Positions 16,939 to 24,341 of a stretch of DNA of 36,234 bases are shown here, piece by piece (the stretch's first letter is position 1; every line of letters starts with the position of its first letter). The stretch covers positions 1 to 36,234 of the forward strand of contig DATAXI010000272.1 in the NCBI GenBank assembly GCA_036266845.1. The letters run 5' to 3'. Under the pieces are notes generated by a model. It made no database searches and had not been told where the DNA came from. It was given only the letters and a program-made list of their open reading frames with translations. The stretch comes from DATAXI01 sp036266845. Lineage in GTDB: Bacteria; Verrucomicrobiota; Verrucomicrobiia; Chthoniobacterales; Chthoniobacteraceae. Made by a program: the position numbers and the translations under genes.

Positions 16939-18348
16939 ATGGACGCTCCCCTAGACGCCTCAGTGCAAAAGATTCCGCTCGTAGCCAACCAGCGGAGCAT
17001 GGAATGGGTGACCGAAAAGGTCTCCAATATCGTCGAGACGCGCACTCCCTTCTGGTGGTGGATCGCCTTCTGCATCACCTCGCCGATCGCATGCATGGGC
17101 CTCTGCTGCATCGCGTACCAGATATCCACCGGCGTCGGCGTCTGGGGCGAGAATCACCCGGTCGGCTGGGCGTGGGACATCACCAACTTCGTCTTCTGGA
17201 TCGGTATCGGCCACGCCGGCACGCTGATCTCGGCGATTCTCTTTTTGACGCGGCAGAAGTGGCGGACGGCGATCAACCGCGCTTCGGAGGCGATGACGCT
17301 CTTTGCCGTCATTTGCGCCGCCATTTTCCCCGGCATCCACGTCGGGCGCGTGTGGATGGCGTGGTTTCTGGCGCCGGTGCCATGGTACGAGGGCGTCTGG
17401 CCGAACTTCCGCAGCCCCCTGCTGTGGGATGTGTTCGCGGTCTCGACTTATTTCACCGTTTCCGTTCTCTTCTGGTACACCGGCCTCGTGCCGGATCTCG
17501 CGACGCTGCGCGACCGGACGACCTCTCGCGTGAAGAAGTTCTTCTTCACCGTATTCGCGCTCGGCTGGCGTGGCAGCAACCGCAACTGGCGCCATTATGA
17601 AATGGCCTACCTGATCCTGGCAGGCATCTCGACTCCGCTGGTGCTCTCCGTGCATTCGGTCGTGTCGTTCGACTTTGCCGCCTCGGTGCTTCCAACGTGG
17701 CACACCACGATCTTTCCGCCCTATTTCGTCGCCGGCGCCATCTTCGGCGGATTTGCCATGGTGCTGACGCTGCTGATCCCTGCGCGGCTGATTTATCCGC
17801 AACTCAAGGATCTCATCACGCCGAAACATATCGACCGAATGGCGAAGATCATTTTGCTGACTGGCTGCTTCGTAACTTTTGCCTATGCGATGGAATTCTT
17901 CATCGCGTGGTACGTGGGGAACCCCTACGAGAAGTTCGCATTCTACAACCGCATCTGGGGCCCTAATGGCTGGTATTGGTGGGTGGGAATGCTTTTTTGC
18001 AATGCGGTTTCCCCGCAACTTTTCTGGTTCTCGGGGTGCCGGCGCAACCTCTTTGTTGTTTACTTCGTCTGCCTGTGCGTTGACGCCGGCATGTGGTATG
18101 AGCGTTTCATCATCATTGTCGGCGGCCTTTATCGCGACTTTCTCCCCTCTTCCTGGCACATGTATCACGCGAGCTGGGTGGAAGTCGGGACGTTTGTCGG
18201 CACGTTCGGCATCTTCCTTTCCCTCTTCCTGCTCTTCATGCGGTTCCTGCCCATGATCGCCATGTCGGAAATCAAGATCGTCCTGCCGGAATCTGACCCC
18301 CACCACCATGGCGAGGAGCATGGGGTGAATTCCGGCGCATCCGAATAA
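16939..18348 (+). CDS. actC: Alternative Complex III subunit C, NrfD-like membrane protein
   Basis: ActC is a polytopic NrfD/PsrC-type subunit that forms the quinol site and a possible proton path in the membrane part of the complex. The 469-residue protein has about ten hydrophobic segments, starting near residue 35 (FWWWIAFCITSPIACMGLCC). Characteristic segments include FVFWIGIGHAGTLISAILFL and HSVVSFDFAASVLPTWHTTIFPPYF. A short cytoplasmic tail is rich in His and Glu (HHHGEEHG). It starts immediately after the actB stop. Length and order match the act operon elsewhere. Confidence 0.93.
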   Translation: MDAPLDASVQKIPLVANQRSMEWVTEKVSNIVETRTPFWWWIAFCITSPIACMGLCCIAYQISTGVGVWGENHPVGWAWDITNFVFWIGIGHAGTLISAILFLTRQKWRTAINRASEAMTLFAVICAAIFPGIHVGRVWMAWFLAPVPWYEGVWPNFRSPLLWDVFAVSTYFTVSVLFWYTGLVPDLATLRDRTTSRVKKFFFTVFALGWRGSNRNWRHYEMAYLILAGISTPLVLSVHSVVSFDFAASVLPTWHTTIFPPYFVAGAIFGGFAMVLTLLIPARLIYPQLKDLITPKHIDRMAKIILLTGCFVTFAYAMEFFIAWYVGNPYEKFAFYNRIWGPNGWYWWVGMLFCNAVSPQLFWFSGCRRNLFVVYFVCLCVDAGMWYERFIIIVGGLYRDFLPSSWHMYHASWVEVGTFVGTFGIFLSLFLLFMRFLPMIAMSEIKIVLPESDPHHHGEEHGVNSGASE

Positions 18349-18351
18349 CCG

Positions 18352-18903
18352 ATGACAACCGTCCAACAACCCAAAGTTTACGGCATGGCCGCGGAGTTTT
18401 CCACCGCCGGCGCGCTCTACCACGCAGCGGAGCAGATTCGCGACGCCGGCTTCAAGCGGTGGGATGTGTACAGCCCGTTCCCGATCCACGGGATGGATAA
18501 GGCGATGGGCCTCGGCAAATCGTGGTTGAGCGCCGTGGTGCTCTGTGGCGGCCTCAGCGGCCTGTTGACCGCGGTGGTCCTGGAGGGGTATCCCACGCTT
18601 ATCGATTACAAGCTTGTGGTCCACGGCAAGCCGACCGATTGGGCGACGGTCCCGGCTTTTGTCCCGATCTTCTTTGAACTGACGATTCTCCTTTCCGCCT
18701 TCTCCACGGTCATCGCGTTGATGGTCATGAACCAGCTCCCCCGGTGGAATCACCCGATGTTCAACTGGGAACGCTTCACCCGAGTTGGGGATAACGGGTT
18801 CTTCCTCGCCATCGAGGCGCGGGATCCGAAGTTTTCCGAGGAGAAAATCCGGTCGCTGCTGGAGAGCATCGGCGGGGCCCACGTAACGCTGATCCACGAC
18901 TGA
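18352..18903 (+). CDS. actD: Alternative Complex III subunit D (DUF3341)
   Basis: This 183-residue membrane protein belongs to the DUF3341 family, a cytoplasmic-facing subunit of Alternative Complex III. The N-terminal domain begins with VYGMAAEFSTAGALYHAAEQ and the typical DVYSPFPIHGMDKAMGL. Two transmembrane segments follow, near residues 59-75 and 103-125, then a C-terminal domain with DPKFSEEKIRSLLES. It starts 3 bp after the actC stop. Confidence 0.93.
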   Translation: MTTVQQPKVYGMAAEFSTAGALYHAAEQIRDAGFKRWDVYSPFPIHGMDKAMGLGKSWLSAVVLCGGLSGLLTAVVLEGYPTLIDYKLVVHGKPTDWATVPAFVPIFFELTILLSAFSTVIALMVMNQLPRWNHPMFNWERFTRVGDNGFFLAIEARDPKFSEEKIRSLLESIGGAHVTLIHD

Positions 18904-18907
18904 GCCC

Positions 18908-19600
18908 ATGCTGCGCGCCTTCTTTCTCATCTTCATCTTTGCGGTCATCGCGGTGATTTCCCTCGCCGGGTTCCGCAATACGCACAGCGCGAAGCCGCCT
19001 ATCGAGATATTTGTCGATATGGTGCGCAATCCGCGCTACGACCCGCAGCACGAGAGCGATTTCTTTGCCGATGGCCGCGCGGCGCGCGCCCCGATTCCCG
19101 GCACCGTGCCAATCGGTTACAACCTGCCGCACAGCTTCCTCTCGACCGGCGCCAATAACAACGCGGCGAACGATCAACACCCCGCCGGCTTCTCGGACGC
19201 CCCGAATTATTACAACACCGGACGGATCGGCGATGTTTACGGCGACGGCATTCCTTTAAAGGTAACCCGCGAGGTGCTTGATCGCGGCCGCCAGCGTTTT
19301 AATATCAACTGCGCCGTTTGCCACGGCCCCGTCGGCCTGGGCGATGGCGTCACCACGCAGTTCGGCCTCGTGGGCGTCGCCAATTTCCACGACGCACGCA
19401 TCCGGACGATGCCGGACGGGCAGATTTTCAATACCATCACGCTGGGCAAGAACAACATGGGCGCCTACGGGTCAAATGTCTCGGTCGAGGACCGCTGGGC
19501 GATCATCTCCTACATCCGGGCATTGGAGCGCTCCGATGGCGCCTCGATCAATGATGTGCCAGCCGGCCAGCGCGCCCAGCTCGAACAGGCAGCAAAATGA
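18908..19600 (+). CDS. actE: Alternative Complex III subunit E, monoheme cytochrome c
   Basis: ActE is the membrane-anchored monoheme cytochrome of the complex and is a likely electron exit toward the oxidase. The 230-residue protein has an N-terminal hydrophobic anchor (residues 4-21) and a single heme site CAVCH (135-139). NNMGAYG downstream supplies the probable methionine axial ligand. A conserved GTVPIGYNLPHSF segment precedes the heme domain. Unlike some family members, no lipobox cysteine is seen. Its stop overlaps the actF start by ATGA at 19597. Confidence 0.92.
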   Translation: MLRAFFLIFIFAVIAVISLAGFRNTHSAKPPIEIFVDMVRNPRYDPQHESDFFADGRAARAPIPGTVPIGYNLPHSFLSTGANNNAANDQHPAGFSDAPNYYNTGRIGDVYGDGIPLKVTREVLDRGRQRFNINCAVCHGPVGLGDGVTTQFGLVGVANFHDARIRTMPDGQIFNTITLGKNNMGAYGSNVSVEDRWAIISYIRALERSDGASINDVPAGQRAQLEQAAK

Positions 19601-20784
19601 ACACCGCCAACGAAGCAAAACCCGAGGTCTTTAATTCCGCCGACTCCGGCATCTGGTTTGCCGTGTTTGCGGCGGCGGGTTTCGTCGGCCTTCTCGGCAG
19701 CCTCATCGGCGCTTTCCTCAATATCACCCAATTCGGGTTTTCCTGGCTTGTCGCGGCCTTCTATTTCTTCACGCTTTCCGCCGGATGCCTCTTCTGGTTG
19801 CTGATCCACCATGCGACCGATGCCGAGTGGAGCGTGATGGTGCGGCGCGTTCTGGAGAATGTCGCCGTCCTGGTGCCAGTGGCGCTGATCCTCCTCATTC
19901 CGGCGTTCCTTTGTGCCAGCCATGTCTGGAGCTGGTGGAGCATTCCGGTGGGCAAGGAAGCCGATCTGGACCAGAAGCGCTGGTACCTCAGCCATGGGTT
20001 CTTCCTGCTGCGCTACTGCATTTACTTTGTCCTGCTGACCTGGGTAGCCACCTCCCTGCGGCGCAGCTCGGTGGCACAGGACGCGGACGGCAATCCCAAG
20101 CGCACGCTCAGTATGCGCCGGATCGGCATCGCCGGCATCCCGATCTTCGCATTCTCGATTACCTTCGGCGCCTTCGATTGGCTGATGGGCCTCGACTACC
20201 GCTGGGGCTCCACCATGTGGGGCGTTTATATCTTTGCCGGCACGGCGGGCAGCGCGATGGCATTGCTGATCCTGCTGACCACGTGGTTGCGCAGCAAGGG
20301 CTATCTCAAAGGCGTGACGATCGAGCATTACCACATCATGGGCAAGCTGCTGCTCGCCTTCACGATCTTCTGGGCCTACATCGGCTTTAGCCAGTACATG
20401 CTCGACTGGTACGCAAACATCCCGGAGGAAACCGAATACTTCATCCGGCGCAACATCACCTCCTGGCATACGCTCAGCACCATCCTGGTCATCGGACGCT
20501 TCTTCCTGCCATTCCCGCTGCTCCTGCTCCAGTGGACCAAGAAGACACTGAAGGTGATTTGCAGCGTCGCCGGCTGGATCCTGGTGATGCAGTACCTGGA
20601 CCTCTACATCATCATCATGCCCATGCTGCACAAGACGGGCTTTGCTCCTTCGCTGCTGGATGTCTTCCCGTTTCTGGGCATCGGCGGCGTGATGGGCGTC
20701 TTCTTCCTCTGGATCCTGCCCAAGAACAACCTCTTCCCGCAGCGGGATCCGCGCCTGCCGGAATCCCTGCGCCTCAGCAACTGA
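19597..20784 (+). CDS. actF: Alternative Complex III subunit F, NrfD-like membrane protein
   Basis: ActF is the second large membrane subunit, related to ActC but with weaker conservation. The 395 residues hold about ten hydrophobic segments, such as WFAVFAAAGFVGLLGSLIGA and LVAAFYFFTLSAGCLFWLLI. ITFGAFDWLMGLDYRWGSTMWGVY is a typical motif of the family, and HIMGKLLLAFTIFWAYIGFSQ another. It completes the full actABCDEF set. The start overlaps actE by ATGA, showing translational coupling. Confidence 0.93.
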   Translation: MNTANEAKPEVFNSADSGIWFAVFAAAGFVGLLGSLIGAFLNITQFGFSWLVAAFYFFTLSAGCLFWLLIHHATDAEWSVMVRRVLENVAVLVPVALILLIPAFLCASHVWSWWSIPVGKEADLDQKRWYLSHGFFLLRYCIYFVLLTWVATSLRRSSVAQDADGNPKRTLSMRRIGIAGIPIFAFSITFGAFDWLMGLDYRWGSTMWGVYIFAGTAGSAMALLILLTTWLRSKGYLKGVTIEHYHIMGKLLLAFTIFWAYIGFSQYMLDWYANIPEETEYFIRRNITSWHTLSTILVIGRFFLPFPLLLLQWTKKTLKVICSVAGWILVMQYLDLYIIIMPMLHKTGFAPSLLDVFPFLGIGGVMGVFFLWILPKNNLFPQRDPRLPESLRLSN

Positions 20785-20785
20785 C

Positions 20786-21355
20786 ATGGCAAACGGACGA
20801 ATCAAAACAGCTTCCTTCGGGCCCGGCTTCATTGGCGTGGTCCTTATCTTCTGCGCCTTTGCCGTGGTCGCGTGGATTCTCTTCCGCTTCGCCGCGCCCA
20901 CGGAAACGTACTAGGACAAGCGCGCGGAAAACCGGCTCGCGAAGTCCGCCGCCATCGCGCAGGAAGCGCAGGACAAGCTCTACAGCCCCGCCAAGTGGAT
21001 CGACAAAACCAAAGGGACGGTTCAGTTGCCCATCGACGCGGCAATGGACCTGGTGGTTGCCGATTACCAGACCAAGACCGTCCATCCATCCGCTGTGAAG
21101 GTTGAGGATCCTTATCCCATCGGGCTCGGCGCCATCATGCCCGGCGCTGCGAAACCGGCGATCACAGGGTCCGCCACCGCACCCAAGCCGGCTGCCGGGA
21201 AGGCCCCCGCCGCCCCGGCCTCCGGGCCCGTAAAAGCCGCACCTGCCGCCCCGGCGCCCATGGCCAGCGGCTCCGCCGCGATGCCCACGGCTGCTGCCAC
21301 ACCCGCCGCCGCGGCCACGCCCGCCGCCGGCGCCACCCCGGAGGTAAAACCGTAA
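20786..21355 (+). pseudogene. Small membrane-anchored Act-cluster protein interrupted by an in-frame amber codon
   Basis: From ATG 20786 the frame encodes one transmembrane segment (about residues 13-37) and then reaches TAG at 20912-20914 (codon 43). The same frame continues without further stop for 146 codons to TAA at 21353-21355. The part after the TAG reads DKRAENRLAKSAAIAQEAQD, then KWIDKTKGTVQLPIDAAMDL, which resembles the conserved body of a small protein found next to act genes elsewhere (from memory). An Ala/Pro-rich tail follows. The frame is intact on both sides, so a single substitution (for example GAG or CAG to TAG) or a base-call error explains it. The intact product would have about 189 residues. 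The TAA overlaps the next gene start (TAATG). Confidence 0.75.
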
Positions 21356-22833
21356 TGCCTGACACGACTTCCATGACGGCTGCCGCTCCGGATATGAGCG
21401 AGGCGGAAATCGAATGGGTGGACCGGTCCCTCATCGATGCGTCGATGCGGACGCCGGTCATGTTCTTCTTCGCCACCGCGCAGACCTGGCTCATCGCCGC
21501 GACGCTCGTCGGCTTCATCTGCTCGATCAAGTTGCATTGGCCCGGCTTTCTCGGCAATTGGAGCTTTCTGACCTACGGGCGCCTCTCCCCGCTTTACACG
21601 AACATGCTCGTCTATGGCTGGGGAATGCCCGCCGGCATCGGCGCCAGCCTCTGGATGACCGCGCGCCTCTGCCGTGTGGTGTTGCGCGCGCCGTGGATTC
21701 CCATCATCAGCGGCATCTTCTGGAACATCGGCGTCACGGTGGGATCGATCGCGATCCTGGCCGGGAACATGCAGCCGTATAACCTGCTGGAGTATCCCCG
21801 CCAGGCCTCGGTGCTGCTCTTCATCGCTTACGCCCTCATCGCCGCCTGGGGCATCGTGATGTTCCAGAACCGCCGCCCGGGGCATATCTACATATCGCTC
21901 TGGTACTTCATTGGCGCCTACTTCTGGTTCCCATGGCTTTACGCTTCCGCCAATCTCATGGTCGGCAGCCCGCACATCCACGGCGTGGTCCATGCCGCCA
22001 TCGCCGCCTGGTATGCCCAGGGCGTGCTCGGTTATTTCTTCGCCTCCATCGGGCTCGGCACCATCTACTACCTCATCCCGAAGGTGATCGGGAAGCCGAT
22101 TCATTCCTACAATCTGGCGCTGCTCGGCTTCTGGTCGTTCGCGCTCTTCTGGGGTCTGACTGCCATGGCGCGGTTCACCGGCGGGCCGTTCCCGGTGTGG
22201 TATTCCTCCCTTAGCATTGCCGCGCTCATCCTCATGCTGGTGCCTGTCGGCACCGTGGGGGTGAATATCCTCATGACCATGCGGAACGATACCCACATGG
22301 TGTATCACAGCCCTACCATCCGCTTCACGATGTACGGCATCCTGGCCTGGATCGTGGGGATGATTGTCACCGTTCTCGGCTCCGTGCGCGAGATGGATCC
22401 CTACACCCATTTCACCTTCTTCTCGGTCGGCACCTTCCATTTGTTGATCTACGCCTTCTTCACGATGACGATGTTTGGCGCGATGTATTACATCGTGCCG
22501 CGCCTTGTCGGTTGCGAGTGGCTCTCGGCCAGCTTCATCCGGCTCCACTTCTGGGGTTCGGCTTACGGGATCGGGTTCATGGTGTTTTTCCTGATCGTCG
22601 CCGGTTTCGTCCAGGGCGGCAGTTGGAATAATCCGGACAGCTTCAAGGGCTCCATGGAAGTGATCGATCAGGTCATGCCCTTTCTCCGGGGCCGCACGCT
22701 CATGTGGATTCCCCTGGGCATCGCGAATCTGCTCTTCTTCGTCCACTTCATCGCAATGGTGCTGCGCCTTGGGCAGCCGAGCGGTGAGCCGACTCTCTTT
22801 GCTCCCATCGAGGAAGGAGACCATCACCCGTGA
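21355..22833 (+). CDS. CcoN-like (cbb3 oxidase subunit I fold) protein lacking most heme and copper ligands
   Basis: The 492-residue membrane protein has about 12 hydrophobic segments and aligns by eye along its length with CcoN of cbb3 oxidases: YGRLSPLYTN against FGRLRPLHTN, WYAQGVLGYFF against WYGHNAVGFF, IYYLIPKVIGKPIHSY against MYYFVPKQAxRPVYSY, and THFTFFSVGTFH against SHYTDWTIGHVH. At the six ligand positions, Tyr81 replaces the low-spin heme histidine, Gln222 the first CuB histidine, a GLTAMA stretch (267-272) the HH pair, and Thr360 the heme b3 histidine. Only His362 remains. Oxygen reduction is therefore unlikely. It lies directly before a CcoO-like gene (GTGA overlap), so the NO pair is kept as a unit. 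A structural or electron-relay role is inferred. Confidence 0.85.
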   Translation: MPDTTSMTAAAPDMSEAEIEWVDRSLIDASMRTPVMFFFATAQTWLIAATLVGFICSIKLHWPGFLGNWSFLTYGRLSPLYTNMLVYGWGMPAGIGASLWMTARLCRVVLRAPWIPIISGIFWNIGVTVGSIAILAGNMQPYNLLEYPRQASVLLFIAYALIAAWGIVMFQNRRPGHIYISLWYFIGAYFWFPWLYASANLMVGSPHIHGVVHAAIAAWYAQGVLGYFFASIGLGTIYYLIPKVIGKPIHSYNLALLGFWSFALFWGLTAMARFTGGPFPVWYSSLSIAALILMLVPVGTVGVNILMTMRNDTHMVYHSPTIRFTMYGILAWIVGMIVTVLGSVREMDPYTHFTFFSVGTFHLLIYAFFTMTMFGAMYYIVPRLVGCEWLSASFIRLHFWGSAYGIGFMVFFLIVAGFVQGGSWNNPDSFKGSMEVIDQVMPFLRGRTLMWIPLGIANLLFFVHFIAMVLRLGQPSGEPTLFAPIEEGDHHP

Positions 22834-23495
22834 AGCCATTCCCTTCCATCTTCAGTGGCATCCTGGCCGTTTTCGCGCTCTCTTTTATCGTGTTGGCGAT
22901 GGCGCCCTCCCTGCAGCTTGGCTCGCTCCAGCCCTATGTGAATGAGGATACCGGCGATATTTATCCCATCGATACCTCCGGCGTCGGCGCCGAAGGGGCT
23001 GCCGTTTACGTCTCCCAGGGATGCGTGGCCTGCCATACCGAGCAGGTCCGCGGCGCGGGCGAAGGCGCGGATATCCAGCGCGGCTGGGGCGTGCGCCGCA
23101 CGGTGGCGCGGGATTATATTTATGACCGGCCCGTCCTCCTTGGCGATATGCGGCTCGGCCCGGACCTCGCGAATATCGGCGCCCGCAAGGATCCGGATGA
23201 CCCGAACAAATACACCGCCACCTGGCATTACCTGCACCTTTACAATCCCCGTTCGGTCGTCCCCGGCTCCATCATGCCCAGCTACCGGTTCCTCTTTGAG
23301 AAGCGGAAGATCGTGGGCCAGGTGGATGCGGAGGCGCTCAAGCTGACCGGCGATCTCGCGCCGCCGGCCGGTTATGAAATCGTTCCCACGAGCAAGGCGC
23401 GCGATCTTGTCGGCTACCTGATGACGCTGGACCATAGCCACCCGCTCGCCGAGGCCGGCCCGAATGTTAAAATCACCGGAACCGCAGCCAAATGA
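22830..23495 (+). CDS. CcoO-like monoheme cytochrome c (cbb3 oxidase subunit II family)
   Basis: CcoO is the membrane-anchored monoheme cytochrome that partners CcoN. The 221-residue protein has one N-terminal transmembrane segment and heme site CVACH in YVSQGCVACHTEQVR (about residues 62-76). The family motifs RGWGVRRTVARDYIYDRP, LGDMRLGPDLANIGARK, LYNPRSVVPGSIMPSYRFLF and the C-terminal DLVGYLMTLDHSHP are all present; the methionine in IMPSY is the likely heme ligand. The start is GTG at 22830, overlapping the preceding TGA and preceded by AAGGAG at 22814-22819. Unlike its CcoN-like partner it looks fully functional, so it probably carries electrons within the supercomplex. Confidence 0.9.
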   Translation: MKPFPSIFSGILAVFALSFIVLAMAPSLQLGSLQPYVNEDTGDIYPIDTSGVGAEGAAVYVSQGCVACHTEQVRGAGEGADIQRGWGVRRTVARDYIYDRPVLLGDMRLGPDLANIGARKDPDDPNKYTATWHYLHLYNPRSVVPGSIMPSYRFLFEKRKIVGQVDAEALKLTGDLAPPAGYEIVPTSKARDLVGYLMTLDHSHPLAEAGPNVKITGTAAK

Positions 23496-24277
23496 ACGAG
23501 AATCCGGAAGATCTTCGCACTGCCGGGCTTCACCGCGGCCCCAATCATGTGGATTACCGCGAGACGGCGGATCTCACCAACGTGCACGCCGCCGTTCAGC
23601 GCGAGCATTCCGTCGGCACCCCCGGCGCGGTCCCGATGCCCATTTGGCTGATGGTCCTGTGCGGCGTCGCGGTTTTCTGGGCCGGCACCAGCTTCAGCGG
23701 CGGTTTCGGCGCCTCCTATTTCAGCGCGGATAATTACAGCGTCCATCCGGGCGAAGAGATCGGCGGCGGGCCATCGGGCGGCGCCGGAGGAGCCGCCGCG
23801 CCGCCGGAAAGCATGGTCGATCTGGGCCAGACCTTCTTTCAGCAGAACTGCCAGGTGTGCCATCAGGCCACCGGCTCGGGGCTTCCCGGGCAATTTCCCC
23901 CGCTGGCGGGGTCGGAGTTTATCAACGGCGGCACCAGCCGTCTCGGCATGATCCTACTCAAGGGCCTGCAAGGCCCCGTGACTGTCGAGGGGAAGAATTT
24001 CAATGGCGCGATGCCCGCGTGGCAGTCACTGCCGGACAAGAAGATCGCCGCCATCCTCACCTACGTGCGCCAGGCCTTTGGCAACCACGCCGGCCCGGTC
24101 GCGCCGGAGCAGATCGCCGCGGCGCGCAAGGAGTTTGCGGGTCACCCCGCTTCCTGGGCTTTCTCAGATATCCTGGCAATGCCTTCGACCAAAGAGCTGC
24201 CCGGTGGCGCGCCCGCCGCCCCGCCTGCCGGCTCACCCGCCCCGGCCCCGGCGCCGGCTGTGGGAGGAGCAAAATGA
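23492..24277 (+). CDS. Membrane-anchored monoheme cytochrome c
   Basis: This 261-residue protein has a cytoplasmic N-terminal part of about 50 residues, one transmembrane segment (PIWLMVLCGVAVFWAG), a Gly/Ala linker and a class I cytochrome c domain. The heme site is CQVCH in FFQQNCQVCHQATGSGLPGQ, and AMPAW supplies the likely methionine ligand. A Pro/Ala-rich tail follows. It occupies the position of a CcoP but has one heme, not two. Since oxidase subunit II in this cluster lacks a fused cytochrome domain, this protein is a good candidate to deliver electrons to CuA. It overlaps the CcoO-like gene by ATGA. Confidence 0.88.
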   Translation: MNENPEDLRTAGLHRGPNHVDYRETADLTNVHAAVQREHSVGTPGAVPMPIWLMVLCGVAVFWAGTSFSGGFGASYFSADNYSVHPGEEIGGGPSGGAGGAAAPPESMVDLGQTFFQQNCQVCHQATGSGLPGQFPPLAGSEFINGGTSRLGMILLKGLQGPVTVEGKNFNGAMPAWQSLPDKKIAAILTYVRQAFGNHAGPVAPEQIAAARKEFAGHPASWAFSDILAMPSTKELPGGAPAAPPAGSPAPAPAPAVGGAK

Positions 24278-24341
24278 CAACCTGTTCCGAAGCTTTGCCT
24301 TTGCCGGGCGCAAGTGGTAAAACCAGCCGTTCCCTTTAGCC

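Noticed and set aside
16960..19029. Long minus-strand open frame (689 codons) opposite actC-actE
   Set aside because: It crosses three well-supported plus-strand genes and has low-complexity charged content without family motifs.
24274..24339. 21-codon frame (start ATGA-overlapping the cytochrome gene) before ctaD
   Set aside because: It is short, has no family likeness and no clear support beyond the overlapping start, so it is treated as intergenic sequence.
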